Assembly (NCBI GenBank): GCA_944325605.1
Contig: CALVAX010000004.1
Location: 1 to 64,000 of the forward strand
DNA: 64,000 nucleotides
Direction of reading: 5' to 3'
From: Candidatus Gastranaerophilales bacterium
Lineage (GTDB): Bacteria; Cyanobacteriota; Vampirovibrionia; Gastranaerophilales; Gastranaerophilaceae
Of the stretch, positions 48,309 through 57,698 are shown one piece after another. The notes beneath the pieces are model-generated. The model had not been told where the DNA came from, did no database searches, and saw only the letters and a list, made by a program, of their open reading frames with translations. How positions within the stretch are numbered: the first letter of the stretch is position 1; each line of letters begins with the position of its first letter. The position numbers and the translations under genes were made by a program.

Positions 48309-48698
48309 ATGAGCCGTAACAGAGGAGAATTCAACGAAATAAACATAACACCGCTGACAGATATTTTTCTTGTTCTGCTGATTATAATGATGGTAATAGC
48401 GCCGTTACTGGATCAGCAGGGCTTGAATTTGACAGTACCGGAAAATGTTGCGGAAGAACAGGTTAAACAGGACACGAAAATTTTGACTGTAAACGTAACG
48501 GCAGATAATAAATATTATATCGGCGGAGAAGAAATTCCTGCAAACGAGCTTGAAAATTATATAAAGCAGAATGTTTCCAACTACCCTGACGGTATGATGA
48601 TAGAAACCGACGGAGAGGCAACCCACGGGGCTGTAGTAAAGCTTATGGACAGCGCGAGAAACTCCGGAATAACCAGCATTTCAGTTTCACAGGTGTAA
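48309..48698 (+). CDS. exbD: ExbD/TolR family protein 2
   Basis: Second ExbD, 129 aa. The helix is nearly identical in sequence to copy 1 (EINITPLTDIFLVLLIIMMV), while the periplasmic parts differ (TVPENVAEEQVKQDTKIL). It begins one base after the first copy stop, with AAGGAG inside the end of that gene, so the two are coupled. Last gene of the module. Confidence 0.93.
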   Translation: MSRNRGEFNEINITPLTDIFLVLLIIMMVIAPLLDQQGLNLTVPENVAEEQVKQDTKILTVNVTADNKYYIGGEEIPANELENYIKQNVSNYPDGMMIETDGEATHGAVVKLMDSARNSGITSISVSQV

Positions 48699-48722
48699 TA
48701 GTAAAAACTTCAAATAAACAGC

Positions 48723-48754
48723 AAAAAGACGGGATTTAATATGCCGTCTTTTTT
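48723..48754. terminator. Bidirectional terminator between exbD and the 318-aa gene
   Basis: AAAAAGACGG and CCGTCTTTTTT form a 10-bp stem with A/T tracts on both sides, placed between convergent genes. Confidence 0.9.
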
Positions 48755-48755
48755 G

Positions 48756-49712
48756 TTAAGCTTTAGACCGATTTTGTTCTTTTATCAGCTTGCTTAATTC
48801 CGAAAATTGCGTTGTCTGCGGTTTGGTCAACGGCGGATTAGTATTCAAGTTTTCCTCTTTTAAAGCAGCCAGCGGCCGGCTCGCCGCCTGTACATTTGAT
48901 GCTCTTGAACGTGCAGATGAAGATATTTTTTGAATCAAAAACATACTTCCGCCGACAAGTGCGGCAGCCACAGAACCCCAGATACCTGCTGTTTTCCATT
49001 GCATATTTTTGGCTGTTTTTTCAACTGTTTTGAAAAAATCATTCGAAATATAGCCGGATTTGTCAGGGACAAACCTTTGCTTTTTCACATCAAAAAGAGA
49101 TTCTGCCATATCTTTGACAGACTCGCCCGTGTTTAAGCCTAACAACAGATTTGTATTTTCTTCCCAACCGAGCTTAATTGTATTTCGCATTTGTTCCAAG
49201 TTATCAAAATACTTCATTAATTTTTTGTAATAAGCAATGGTGCTTTTTTTCAAATCATTAATACTACCGGCTTTTATAATAGCCCACAGATACTCAAGCA
49301 TAGTATCTCTCATTCTTTGATTTTTGGAGTTGGCAGTATATACCTGCATATCAACTATAAAACTTTGTTTGATAAGTTCTTTAATTCCTTCAAAAGATTT
49401 GTCAGGAGAAAGTTTTCGGAAATATTCAAAATTTATGTCTGCCATTTGCGAACAAGAATCAGCTTTTCCCATTTGTTTTATAAGGTTGTTGAATTCGCCG
49501 AAAGTACCTGCAGACAAGTTTCCGCCTGAATTTTTAACAGCCAGTTTTTTCTCGACATTTCGCACAAATTCATCCGAAATACCTCCGTCTTTAATGTATG
49601 GCTTAGAATTATAACCGCACATAGCAAAACCTGCCCCGCTGAGTAATCCTATAGCAGAGGAAGTTATCAAATTATCATTTGTTGAAATTTGTGAATTGTT
49701 TACAGAAGTCAT
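48756..49712 (-). CDS. Unknown protein with two hydrophobic segments (318 aa)
   Basis: Not recognised. MTSVNNSQISTNDNLITSSA leads to a hydrophobic stretch (AIGLLSGAGFAMCGY, about 20-34). A second one lies near 250-266 (GIWGSVAAALVGGSMFLI). The 200 residues between are helical and charged (FEGIKELIKQSFIVDMQVYT; SDINDLKKSTIAYYKKL-like). The tail is polar. It is a single-gene unit with the GGCAATT promoter block (49735-49770) and a TTTTGTTACA motif upstream, shared with the gene at 42715-43407. The weak similarity of overall plan to 34658-36175 is noted but not strong. Confidence 0.75.
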   Translation of the reverse strand: MTSVNNSQISTNDNLITSSAIGLLSGAGFAMCGYNSKPYIKDGGISDEFVRNVEKKLAVKNSGGNLSAGTFGEFNNLIKQMGKADSCSQMADINFEYFRKLSPDKSFEGIKELIKQSFIVDMQVYTANSKNQRMRDTMLEYLWAIIKAGSINDLKKSTIAYYKKLMKYFDNLEQMRNTIKLGWEENTNLLLGLNTGESVKDMAESLFDVKKQRFVPDKSGYISNDFFKTVEKTAKNMQWKTAGIWGSVAAALVGGSMFLIQKISSSARSRASNVQAASRPLAALKEENLNTNPPLTKPQTTQFSELSKLIKEQNRSKA

Positions 49713-50348
49713 AACCTTAAAAAATTAATACACACAATATTATAAAAACATAAACTCTCAAATAATTGCCTTGATTTTTAAATTTATACAATTTTGTTAC
49801 ATAAATACGCTGAAAATAAACTTACGTCATCCTGAGGCTTTAGCCGAAGAATCCCCTGAAACCAAAACAAGCCATTTTGTCGGATTTACTAATCCGACAA
49901 TAAATACTTAATAAAAGAGATTCTTCGGTCGCAAGCTCCCTCAGAATGATATTTAGCATCTCTTAGTGAAACAGCAGCAAGGCGAGCATTGTCTGAGCGC
50001 AGCGAGTCTGCGAGCCTCAAGTTGAACTTTAGAGATGCTATTTGGTCGCATGTTTTCTTTTCTTGGTTCGTTCTTTTCTCAGCTTGGTTGTCGGCATTAA
50101 ACGGGTCTGCGCGGCAAGGATCTTCGCCTTGACCGCTCCGCCCTCTGCCGACAATCCGCTTTGCACTGCAACAAAAGAAAAGAATGAACATATTAAAAAG
50201 TATTCTCTACGAATTTTTTGGGAGATTCTTCGGACTCCGTCATCAGAATGACATGAAAATAGGTACATTTTTTTCGTGCAAGCAATCAAAAAACGTCTTA
50301 TACTATAAAAATCTTCCCACATGTCTATACCATATTAAATTTTTGCGG
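49713..50348. repeat. Repeat island upstream of ftsH
   Basis: No gene is supported. It holds the promoter block of the 318-aa gene (49735-49770), TTTTGTTACA (49792-49801), REP-like units (49826-49950 and near 50220-50255), and a structured repeat (about 49960-50190) that is an inverted copy of 31475-31632. A nested hairpin TTGTCGGCA/TGCCGACAA (50088-50096 with 50146-50154) is inserted in its loop. Confidence 0.8.
49735..49770 (-). promoter_or_regulatory. Promoter-like block GGCAATTAT-N11-TGTTTTTATA
   Basis: Third copy of the arrangement at 561-596 and 43438-43473: GGCAATT and TTTATA fall at identical positions. It ends 22 bases before the start at 49712. Confidence 0.5.
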
Positions 50349-50354
50349 TATAAT
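50349..50354 (+). promoter_or_regulatory. -10 box of the ftsH operon
   Basis: TATAAT 40 bases before the ftsH start. A clear -35 was not found. The ribosome site is AAAGGGAG. Confidence 0.45.
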
Positions 50355-50394
50355 AAATTTACTTGAGAAGCTAAATTATTAAAGGGAGAACTTA

Positions 50395-52287
50395 ATGAAT
50401 AAAAGTCAATCTGCGGGGTACATAATACTTGCAATCGTCGTAATCGTTTTTACGGCATCAGTATTTATCGGCGGCCCTGTTACCGAAACAAAAGAACTGT
50501 CTTACTCAAACTTTCTGGAAAAACTGAGCAATAAAGAATTCAGCAAAATTGAAAAAGCTGATAACTTCCTTATTGCAATTCCAAAAGACCAGCCAAAAAC
50601 GGAAAAGAAAACAGAAACAGCAGTAACACCAAATCCGTTCATGCCGGCTGTAGAAAAACAATCGCCTACATTACAGTATAAGGTTTTAACACCTTATGAT
50701 CCGGACATTATGAAAAAACTTGAAGAGTCAGGCGCTGAAATTGCGGTCAAAAAGCCCAGCGAATCCTCACAGATTATGAGTATTATAGGTTCTCTTCTGC
50801 TGCCATTGCTTTTCATAATACTTCTGGTTGTAACAGCCAAAAGTATTCAAGCCGGCGGCTCTCAGGCAATGTCTTTCGGCAAAAGCAAAGCAAAATTGCT
50901 GCTCGACAGCAAGGTTAAAACAACCTTCAAAGATGTTGCAGGAATTGATGAGGAAAAGAAAGAACTTGAAGAAATCGTCGATTTTCTTAAAAACGGCGAC
51001 AAATACATTAAACTCGGCGCAAAAATTCCGAAAGGCGTACTTCTTATAGGCGCCCCGGGTACAGGTAAAACCTTGATGGCAAAAGCCGTTGCAGGTGAAG
51101 CAGGCGTCCCGTTCTTCTCAATAAGCGGTTCTGATTTTGTTGAAATGTTTGTCGGTGTCGGTGCAAGCCGTGTTAGAGATTTGTTTGATCAGGCCAAAAA
51201 ACACCAGCCATGCATTATCTTTATTGACGAAATAGATGCCGTCGGACGTCAGAGAGGTGCCGGAATGGGCGGCGGACACGACGAAAGAGAACAAACTCTT
51301 AACCAGCTGCTTGTTGAAATGGACGGCTTTGACGAAAATACAAACATTATTGTAATTGCAGCAACAAACAGACCCGACATCTTAGACAACGCGCTTTTGC
51401 GTCCGGGCAGATTTGACAGGCAGATTGTAATCAACAAACCCGACATCCTCGGTCGTGAACAAATTTTGGAAGTTCATGCTAAAAACAAACCTCTCGACAA
51501 AGACGTCGAGCTTAAAACGCTTGCAAAAAGAACACCGGGATTTTCAGGCGCAGATTTGCAGAATTTATTAAATGAAGCGGCACTTCTTGCAGCACGCCAC
51601 GACCAGAAGCTTATTACAATGGACAATCTTGAAGAAGCGATAGACAAAGTTATGGCAGGCCCCGAAAAGAAAAGCCGCATGATTACTGATGAAGAAAAAG
51701 AAAATACAGCATATCACGAAGTCGGCCACGCACTTCTTGCAAAACTTCTTAAAAACTGCGACCCGCTTCACAAGGTTTCAATAATTCCAAGAGGAATGGC
51801 ACTTGGGATTACAATGGTTCTTCCTGAAAAAGACCACCTTACAATGAAAAAATCCCAAATTCTTGATACCATCACAATGACACTCGGCGGACGAGTTGCT
51901 GAAGAAATCGTTTACGGAAAAGATTCCATCACAACCGGCGCAAGCAATGACCTTGAAAAAGTTTCCAAAATGGCACGGAACATGGTAACAGCCTACGGTA
52001 TGAGCGAAAAAATGGGAAATATGGCCTACGGTCAGAACGAACAAAATATCTTCCTCGGCCGGGATTTCGGCATGAAAAGAGATTACTCTGACGAAATCGC
52101 AGCAGAAATCGACAAGGAAGTTAAGAAAATTGTTGACGAAAGATACTCAATCGCTAAAAAACTCCTGACAGAAAACAGAGATATGCTTGAATATATTTCA
52201 AAAAATCTTCTGGAACGCGAAACTTTAGACGAAAAAGAATTTAACGAATTGATGGAAAAAGTAAAAAGTGACAGACAATCCTGTTAA
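50395..52287 (+). CDS. ftsH: ATP-dependent zinc metalloprotease FtsH
   Basis: Membrane AAA protease that degrades misfolded membrane proteins and regulators. Two membrane helices (about 8-24 and 125-145) flank a periplasmic domain with a Lys/Pro/Thr-rich insert. AAA motifs: Walker [11 protein letters not shown] (about 219), Walker [13 protein letters not shown] (about 275) and the second region of homology [19 protein letters not shown]. The zinc site is HEVGH (about 442). 630 aa, normal. The final 20 bases overlap the following acsD-like gene, so this operon ties the protease to corrinoid-protein genes. Confidence 0.97.
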   Translation: MNKSQSAGYIILAIVVIVFTASVFIGGPVTETKELSYSNFLEKLSNKEFSKIEKADNFLIAIPKDQPKTEKKTETAVTPNPFMPAVEKQSPTLQYKVLTPYDPDIMKKLEESGAEIAVKKPSESSQIMSIIGSLLLPLLFIILLVVTAKSIQAGGSQAMSFGKSKAKLLLDSKVKTTFKDVAGIDEEKKELEEIVDFLKNGDKYIKLGAKIPKGVLLIGAPGTGKTLMAKAVAGEAGVPFFSISGSDFVEMFVGVGASRVRDLFDQAKKHQPCIIFIDEIDAVGRQRGAGMGGGHDEREQTLNQLLVEMDGFDENTNIIVIAATNRPDILDNALLRPGRFDRQIVINKPDILGREQILEVHAKNKPLDKDVELKTLAKRTPGFSGADLQNLLNEAALLAARHDQKLITMDNLEEAIDKVMAGPEKKSRMITDEEKENTAYHEVGHALLAKLLKNCDPLHKVSIIPRGMALGITMVLPEKDHLTMKKSQILDTITMTLGGRVAEEIVYGKDSITTGASNDLEKVSKMARNMVTAYGMSEKMGNMAYGQNEQNIFLGRDFGMKRDYSDEIAAEIDKEVKKIVDERYSIAKKLLTENRDMLEYISKNLLERETLDEKEFNELMEKVKSDRQSC

Positions 52288-53143
52288 AATTAAAAATTTG
52301 GAAAGCCTTATTGAAGATTCAAAAGAAGGCTTTCCTCTAAATTCAAAATACATTTTGGAACTTCCGATTTTCAATCCTGAAAACGGATTTCCTTTTATGC
52401 GGGAATATTTTGAGAACATTTGCGCACACCGGCACGAAAAATTTCCCGACCGAAAATCTGTAGAATACAAAATTCAACTGATAAAAACCGCCCAAAAACT
52501 TTCACCTGATATTCTCGGATTAAAATTCAATATTGAAAACGTAAATGAAATACCGGAGGCCGTAAAACTTTTAGAAAAATTAACCCCGCATATCACGCTT
52601 CCTCTGATGCTGCACGGATGCGGGAACGATGAAATTGACAGAGAGCTTTTGCCGGAACTTGCAACATCAGTTTCAACAGTATCAATAATAGCTTCAGCAA
52701 ATGAAAACACCTATAAAAAAATAATTCCGGCAGCAAAAACTTCTCATTTCATTGTTCTAAAATCGCCGATAGACATAAATCTGGCAAAAGAACTCAACAT
52801 TTTATCCTCAAAACTCGGCCAGCCGCTTGACAAAATCATAATTGATACAGATATAGGAGGCCTCGGCTACGGTTTTGAATACGGTTACAGCATAATAGAA
52901 AAAATAAAACAGGAGGCGCTAAAAGACAAATATCTTGATATGCCGATAGTTTCTTTTGCAGGCGAAGAAGCATTAAAAACAAAAGAAGCAAAATCCGAAG
53001 ATTTTTCGAAAAGCCGCGGCCCGCTAAAAGAGAGAAGAATTTTACTGGAAATCACAGCCGCAAACGCAATAAGAGCAGCAGGCGCCAATCTTATTGTATT
53101 GAATCAGCCTGAAGCACTTAAAACTTTAAAGGGGATAAAATAA
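52268..53143 (+). CDS. acsD: Corrinoid iron-sulfur protein small subunit-like (AcsD/CdhD)
   Basis: Resembles the TIM-barrel small subunit of the methyl-carrying corrinoid protein of the Wood-Ljungdahl pathway (ACDS delta). Supporting pieces are [20 protein letters not shown] (about 79), [20 protein letters not shown] (about 116), and the diagnostic [22 protein letters not shown] (two blocks, about 195-216). [21 protein letters not shown] lies near the end. 291 aa, slightly short. The start is GTG, 20 bases inside ftsH, with only a weak ribosome site, so coupling is likely. The partner gene follows after 2 bases. The rest of the pathway is not in the window. Confidence 0.8.
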   Translation: MTDNPVKIKNLESLIEDSKEGFPLNSKYILELPIFNPENGFPFMREYFENICAHRHEKFPDRKSVEYKIQLIKTAQKLSPDILGLKFNIENVNEIPEAVKLLEKLTPHITLPLMLHGCGNDEIDRELLPELATSVSTVSIIASANENTYKKIIPAAKTSHFIVLKSPIDINLAKELNILSSKLGQPLDKIIIDTDIGGLGYGFEYGYSIIEKIKQEALKDKYLDMPIVSFAGEEALKTKEAKSEDFSKSRGPLKERRILLEITAANAIRAAGANLIVLNQPEALKTLKGIK

Positions 53144-53145
53144 AC

Positions 53146-54294
53146 ATGGAACTTTCAGGATTGCAAATTTTCAAATACCTTCCGGCCGCAAAAAAAACAG
53201 AAAATACAAACTGCAAAAAATGTGGATTTCCAACGTGCATGGCTTTTGCTCTTAAACTTGCAAAAGGAGGAATTTCACCTGAAGCCTGCCCCTTTATGCC
53301 AGATGAATTAAAGAAAAAAATTAATATTGCACAAAAAATTTCACAAAAAACAATAGAAATTCAGGACTTAAAAATCGGCGGAGAAAACGTGCTTTTCCGA
53401 CATGAAAAAACCTTCATAAATCCGACAGCACTTTGTGTTTTACTTGATTGCAAAGACCGGAACTTTGAAGATAAATTCAAACAAATCTCAAATTTTGAGA
53501 TAAATATTTTGAATAAAACAAAAAAAGTTGACCTGATTGTTCTGAAAAATTCAGACAAAACCACCATACCTTCAAACAAGGAACGTACGATTTCACTTGA
53601 AGACTTTGAAAAACTTCCTGTGAAAATTATAGAAGACAAAGATTTTGAAAAAACAGCGCAGGAACTGAAATTTATAAGAGAAAAAGCCGTCAAAGATAAG
53701 GATGAAAATTATTCAAATCCTGTATGCGTTCACTTTTCGTCCGGCGGAAACTCGATAGAAAATTTTGAAAATCTTACAGCAAAAGCATCTTTTTACTTAT
53801 GCAAATACGCAAATATGCTTCTGTTTGAAGACTTTAATGAAGGAATGATATCTTCACTAATGATGCTGAGAGAAAACATTTTCACAGACCCTCAGAAACC
53901 TCTGAAAGTCGAGCCTAAAATTTATGAATTTAACGGCGGGGATAAAAATGCACTGATATTTTTGACAACGAATTTTGCGCTGACATTTTTTGCGGTTGCG
54001 TCTGAACTTGAAAAGCTAAACCGCCCGTCATATTTGATTGTGACGCCGGCAGACGGAATGAGTGTTTTGACGGCTTGGTCAGCCGAAAAATTCACCGCCA
54101 AAATGGTTGTCAAAACCCTGAAAGATTACGATTTAGCCTCAAAAGTTAAGACGAGAAAAATCATAATTCCGGGTTTACTGGCACACATGAAAAAAGAGCT
54201 TGACTCGGAAATAAAAGCCTCCGGCCTTGACTTTGAAATTGTAACCGGCACAATAGATGCCTGCGATATTGCGAATTTTGTCAAACAGTTTTGA
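53146..54294 (+). CDS. acsC: Corrinoid iron-sulfur protein large subunit-like (AcsC/CdhE)
   Basis: Would carry the cobamide and the 4Fe-4S cluster that reduces it. The N-terminal cluster motif is C-x2-C-x4-C and a fourth Cys 16 residues on (CKKCGFPTC...EACPF, about residues 23-50). The C-terminal cobamide-binding half is recognisable: RPSYLIVTPADGMSVLTAWS (about 296), AEKFTAKMVVKTLKDYDL and RKIIIPGLLAHMKKELDSE, then EIVTGTIDACDIANFVKQF. At 382 aa it is shorter than acetogen AcsC (about 445). The loss is in the central barrel region, which is poorly conserved. AAAGGGG lies 13 bases before the ATG. Last gene of the ftsH operon. Confidence 0.83.
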   Translation: MELSGLQIFKYLPAAKKTENTNCKKCGFPTCMAFALKLAKGGISPEACPFMPDELKKKINIAQKISQKTIEIQDLKIGGENVLFRHEKTFINPTALCVLLDCKDRNFEDKFKQISNFEINILNKTKKVDLIVLKNSDKTTIPSNKERTISLEDFEKLPVKIIEDKDFEKTAQELKFIREKAVKDKDENYSNPVCVHFSSGGNSIENFENLTAKASFYLCKYANMLLFEDFNEGMISSLMMLRENIFTDPQKPLKVEPKIYEFNGGDKNALIFLTTNFALTFFAVASELEKLNRPSYLIVTPADGMSVLTAWSAEKFTAKMVVKTLKDYDLASKVKTRKIIIPGLLAHMKKELDSEIKASGLDFEIVTGTIDACDIANFVKQF

Positions 54295-55181
54295 TATTAT
54301 TAAACGCAATTAACGTGCACCTTATAGGCCCCGTCATTCTGAGGACGGAGCCCAAAAGAATCCATATTATTCCAAAAACATTTTGTCATGCTGAACGTCA
54401 GATTGACCTCTGTGTTTCAGTATCTCAAGGGGATTCTGAAATAAATTCAGTTAAGTTAAGTAGGTCGGATTTATTAATCAGACATTATGCTTCTATTGGA
54501 CTGAAAGCCCAACCAACAGCCTGTCATTGCGAGCGGAGCGAAGCAATCCAGCTGATTAATGTAAAGTCCTCCGGACGGGGGCACTTTTGGTGGCAAAAGT
54601 GCCGCAAAACCAGCCGCACGCTTCGTTCACTAATAATCTGCAAGGCTAGGCATAATAGCGGGTAAACTCGCTGCGCTCAAACAATACCCGCCTTTGAAAT
54701 CTGCCTCGCCTGCAATTATTGCTCACTTCGCTATGGCGGCAATAATTAAGTTGGAGTCTTCGGGCGTGTGCTTCAGGATGGCATGTTATTAATCGGCAGG
54801 ATTGCTTCGCTTTCGCTCGCAATAACTAACCTTTCAACCAATTCGACACCTCACCCGACAACTTCGTGTCACCCTAAGCCATCCGGCATACAGTCCCACA
54901 AGGCTCATTCTTTGCCTGTTCGAACTAGCATCCCGCAAGTGGAGAGGGAATAGTTTTCCTCACTCTTCACTTATCTAGCCTTTAACTATTCAACTTTCAT
55001 CTGTTCAACCAAATTTACCCCTCACCCGCCCTTTGGGCACCCTCTCCCACAAGGGGCGAGGGAGATAATCCCTTCAACCTTTCATCCTATCAACCATTCA
55101 ACCAAATAGACCCTTCTCACTTCACTTCTCACTTCACTTCTCACTTTTCCAATTGACTTTTCGTTAAAATACATTACAAAG
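54295..55181. repeat. Large repeat island between acsC and the type III export cluster
   Basis: No gene is supported. In order: REP-like units (54331-54460), a CATTGCGAGCGGAGCGAAGCA unit (about 54523), a structured repeat with a 10-bp stem GGCACTTTTG/CAAAAGTGCC (54580-54603) extending to about 54740, an inverted GCTTCGCTTTCGCTCGCAAT unit, a palindromic ~100-bp repeat (54849-54949), a CCCTCACCCGCCC...GGGGCGAGGG hairpin (about 55020-55065), and CATTCAACC and CTTCTCACTT words. Confidence 0.8.
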
Positions 55182-55211
55182 TTGAAACGGGGTAAAAAAA
55201 AATATTATACT
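55182..55211 (+). promoter_or_regulatory. Promoter of the type III export cluster
   Basis: TTGAAA (55182-55187), 18 bases, TATACT (55206-55211), 52 bases before the first gene. It resembles a housekeeping promoter, not sigma-28. Confidence 0.45.
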
Positions 55212-55263
55212 GTATCAGAGGGAAATTATACATTTCTTAGTTTAAAGGGATAGCCAACAAATA

Positions 55264-56481
55264 ATGGAAAATATATTACAGGCACTGGAACATACCAAAA
55301 TTCCGGTCAGCGACAATTTATATGAGGAATACGACTGGTTTAAGAAAGTCTTTCCAATTGCTGCACAAAAGTCCAGCGACGGATTTTTCCTGCCCGGTTT
55401 CAGATTTGAACTTGTCGCTGTCAGCAAAAATATTAACATGCTGATGACTAAAGAGCCCTACTTTGTCACAAAAATCAGAATTGACAAACTTTATGATATG
55501 TTTTTCAGAATTTCGGCTAAAACAGTCGGCATGCTTCTTGAAAAAGCCCTCGGCCGTGCAAACAGAACTTTCAATATTAACAAAATGACAGATTTGGAAG
55601 GAGAAATTCTCACTGCGTTTAATGATTACATGTTTAGAATTATGGCTAAATTCCTGACCCCTACCCCTGTTGTAAATATTAAACGTACAAACTTTGACAT
55701 GATTCATCTGACATTTATTGTCAAAAACAAAGACGACGGTGAAGCCGGAAAATTTATTATCTCAATTCCCTCGGTCAGACTGGAAGCAAACAAGGTTGTT
55801 TCCAAAGAAGACAAGTTTGAATATTCAGACTTTTACCAGTGCCCGATAAAAGCAAAAATTCAAATCGGCTCAACACGGTTCACCGTAAAAGAAATGAAAG
55901 AGCTTGCGAAAGAAGACATTATTCTTCTTGAAAACAGCAGGCTTGATATGATGAAATTTATATTAAAAGATTACGAGAAAGATTTTAACATCAACCCGAA
56001 TATGGGACTTGAACATCCCCTTGACGGAGACGGAGGATACAAAATGGACGAAAATACCGAAAATACTAATTTATGGGACAGTATCGAAGTTGACATGTAT
56101 GCCGAATTCGATCCCGTAAAAATTACTCTCGGCAATTTGAAGAAAATAGAAGAAGGGCTTGTTGTAGATATTGCAGCTCTTTACGACAATAAAGTGACCC
56201 TGCGTGTTGAAAACAAAGTTATAGGCCACGGTGAACTTGTAATAATAAACGACAGGTATGGCGTAAAAATTTCAGATATCGTAGAAAAAGGGCAGATGGA
56301 AGTCGAAGATATGCAATCCGCAGCACCTCAGCCAAATCCTGTTCAACAGGCACAGCCTCAAATGCAGCAGGCGCCTCAGCAGGACGCACCGCCGGAACCG
56401 ATGCCGGCTCCAGAACCTCAGCCCGGTGAAGAAGAAGAATTCGACTACAGCGACTTTGAGCTTGAAGACGAAGATATCTAA
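55264..56481 (+). CDS. SpoA-domain C-ring protein (FliM/FliN/SctQ-like)
   Basis: Probably part of the cytoplasmic ring of a flagellar or type III secretion machine. The clear domain is a C-terminal SpoA fold (ITLGNLKKIEEGLVVDIAAL and VIGHGELVIINDRYGVKISD, about 285-345). A second possible SpoA lies at about 195-245 (CPIKAKIQIGSTRFTVKEMK...IILLENS). The first 190 residues are not clearly FliM-like. A Gln/Pro-rich tail and an acidic end (EEEEFDYSDFELEDED) follow. Two SpoA domains in one chain recall SctQ/YscQ. It heads fliO-fliP-fliQ-fliR. AAAGGGA lies 15 bases before the ATG, rather far. Confidence 0.8.
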   Translation: MENILQALEHTKIPVSDNLYEEYDWFKKVFPIAAQKSSDGFFLPGFRFELVAVSKNINMLMTKEPYFVTKIRIDKLYDMFFRISAKTVGMLLEKALGRANRTFNINKMTDLEGEILTAFNDYMFRIMAKFLTPTPVVNIKRTNFDMIHLTFIVKNKDDGEAGKFIISIPSVRLEANKVVSKEDKFEYSDFYQCPIKAKIQIGSTRFTVKEMKELAKEDIILLENSRLDMMKFILKDYEKDFNINPNMGLEHPLDGDGGYKMDENTENTNLWDSIEVDMYAEFDPVKITLGNLKKIEEGLVVDIAALYDNKVTLRVENKVIGHGELVIINDRYGVKISDIVEKGQMEVEDMQSAAPQPNPVQQAQPQMQQAPQQDAPPEPMPAPEPQPGEEEEFDYSDFELEDEDI

Positions 56482-56514
56482 AACAATATCAATTTAAAAA
56501 ATAAAGGATAAATT

Positions 56515-57036
56515 ATGGGAAGTTACATTATGAATTTTGCGGTATATACAATGGCAATGTGCGGACTGATATTCTTCGCATTGTTTGTATATAAAAAATT
56601 CGCAACAGGAAGTTTCACTTCAAAAAATTCACAATTTCTGAACGTTGAAGACACACTCTCAATCGGGCCTAGAAAAGTCCTTTATGTAATAAGAGCCGGC
56701 AGAGAGAAGTTTCTTGTGGCATCAGATGCAGACAAAACAACCCTTATTTCAAAACTGGAAAACAACGAAACTATTCACACAGCTTCCGGATTTGAAAGAG
56801 AGCTGCAAGCTGCAGCAAAATCTACATATACCCCGCAAAATTATGAACGTCGTTCCGTGAACATTCAATCTCCCAAACCGCAGCAAAAACAAAAGGTTTC
56901 TGCTCCAGCACAGCCGGACAGAACAGTTTTTGCAGGAATTGACGAACTTCCGGATATCAAAGCACTTTCCAAAAACAAAAAAACAAACAACAATGTGCTT
57001 AAAAGTATGGTAAATAAAGTCAAAGTGAAGGAATAA
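56515..57036 (+). CDS. fliO: FliO-like flagellar biosynthesis protein
   Basis: One membrane helix (about residues 4-24) is followed by the FliO-type beta domain (LNVEDTLSIGPRKVLYVIRA, then EKFLVASDADKTTLISKLE). A basic Gln/Lys/Pro-rich tail to 173 aa follows. The position directly before fliP supports the assignment, since sequence alone is weak in this family. FliO assists FliP assembly in flagella and is normally absent from non-flagellar type III systems, which favours a flagellar identity. AAAGGATAAATT precedes the ATG. Confidence 0.78.
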   Translation: MGSYIMNFAVYTMAMCGLIFFALFVYKKFATGSFTSKNSQFLNVEDTLSIGPRKVLYVIRAGREKFLVASDADKTTLISKLENNETIHTASGFERELQAAAKSTYTPQNYERRSVNIQSPKPQQKQKVSAPAQPDRTVFAGIDELPDIKALSKNKKTNNNVLKSMVNKVKVKE

Positions 57037-57037
57037 T

Positions 57038-57679
57038 ATGGATTCTGTAATAAAAGATATAAATCCCGTAATACAAATGCTGATTGTAATGACACTGTTC
57101 TCATTGCTGCCGTTTGTATTTTGCTGTATGACAAGTTTTTTAAGATTTGTCGTAGTATTTTCTATGCTAAAAACAGCAATGGGCACCCAGCAGGTTCCGC
57201 CGTCAATCGTAATCATCGGGTTATCAATAATTTTGACATTTTTTACAATGGGTTCAACATTCCAGAAAATGTACGATATGGGAAGCGTTCCCTATCAGCA
57301 GAACCATAATATTATTCAGGCCGTAAATGAAGGCTCAAAACCGTTAAAAGAATTTATGATGAAGCAGACAAGAGAAAGCGATCTGGCATTTTTTGTGGAA
57401 CTTTCCCAAAAAACACCGCCAAAAACTCCTGAAGAAATAACTATCTGGCAGGTGGCGCCGGCTTATATCATAAGTGAACTTAAAACGGCTTTTGAAATCG
57501 GGTTTATCATATTTGTACCTTTCATTGTGTTAGACCTTGTTGTTGCAAACATTCTTCTGGCACTAGGTATGTTTATGTTATCACCAACAATTATTTCACT
57601 GCCGTTCAAACTCTTGATATTTATTGCTGTTGACGGCTGGGCGTTAATTGTACAGGGGCTTGTCACAAGTTACAACTAA
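57038..57679 (+). CDS. fliP: Type III export pore protein FliP/SctR
   Basis: Core of the export gate. SFLRFVVVFSMLKTAMGTQQVPP (two blocks, about 33-55), the central LKEFMMKQTRESDLAFF, and PAYIISELKTAFEIGFIIFVPF with LPFKLLIFIAVDGWALIVQG at the end are hallmarks. 213 aa. There is no cleavable signal peptide, unlike many flagellar FliP proteins (about 245 aa), which makes it similar in size to SctR. It starts 1 base after fliO. Confidence 0.94.
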   Translation: MDSVIKDINPVIQMLIVMTLFSLLPFVFCCMTSFLRFVVVFSMLKTAMGTQQVPPSIVIIGLSIILTFFTMGSTFQKMYDMGSVPYQQNHNIIQAVNEGSKPLKEFMMKQTRESDLAFFVELSQKTPPKTPEEITIWQVAPAYIISELKTAFEIGFIIFVPFIVLDLVVANILLALGMFMLSPTIISLPFKLLIFIAVDGWALIVQGLVTSYN

Positions 57680-57698
57680 GTTTTAAGGATTTGAAAGT

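Noticed and set aside
50038-50322. Open frames of 60-100 codons in both strands upstream of ftsH
   Set aside because: They arise from the structured repeat with the nested hairpin. No start signals or conserved composition.
54291-54953. Open frames of 124 and 61 codons in the island after acsC
   Set aside because: They translate REP-like and hairpin repeats, have mixed composition and no ribosome site.
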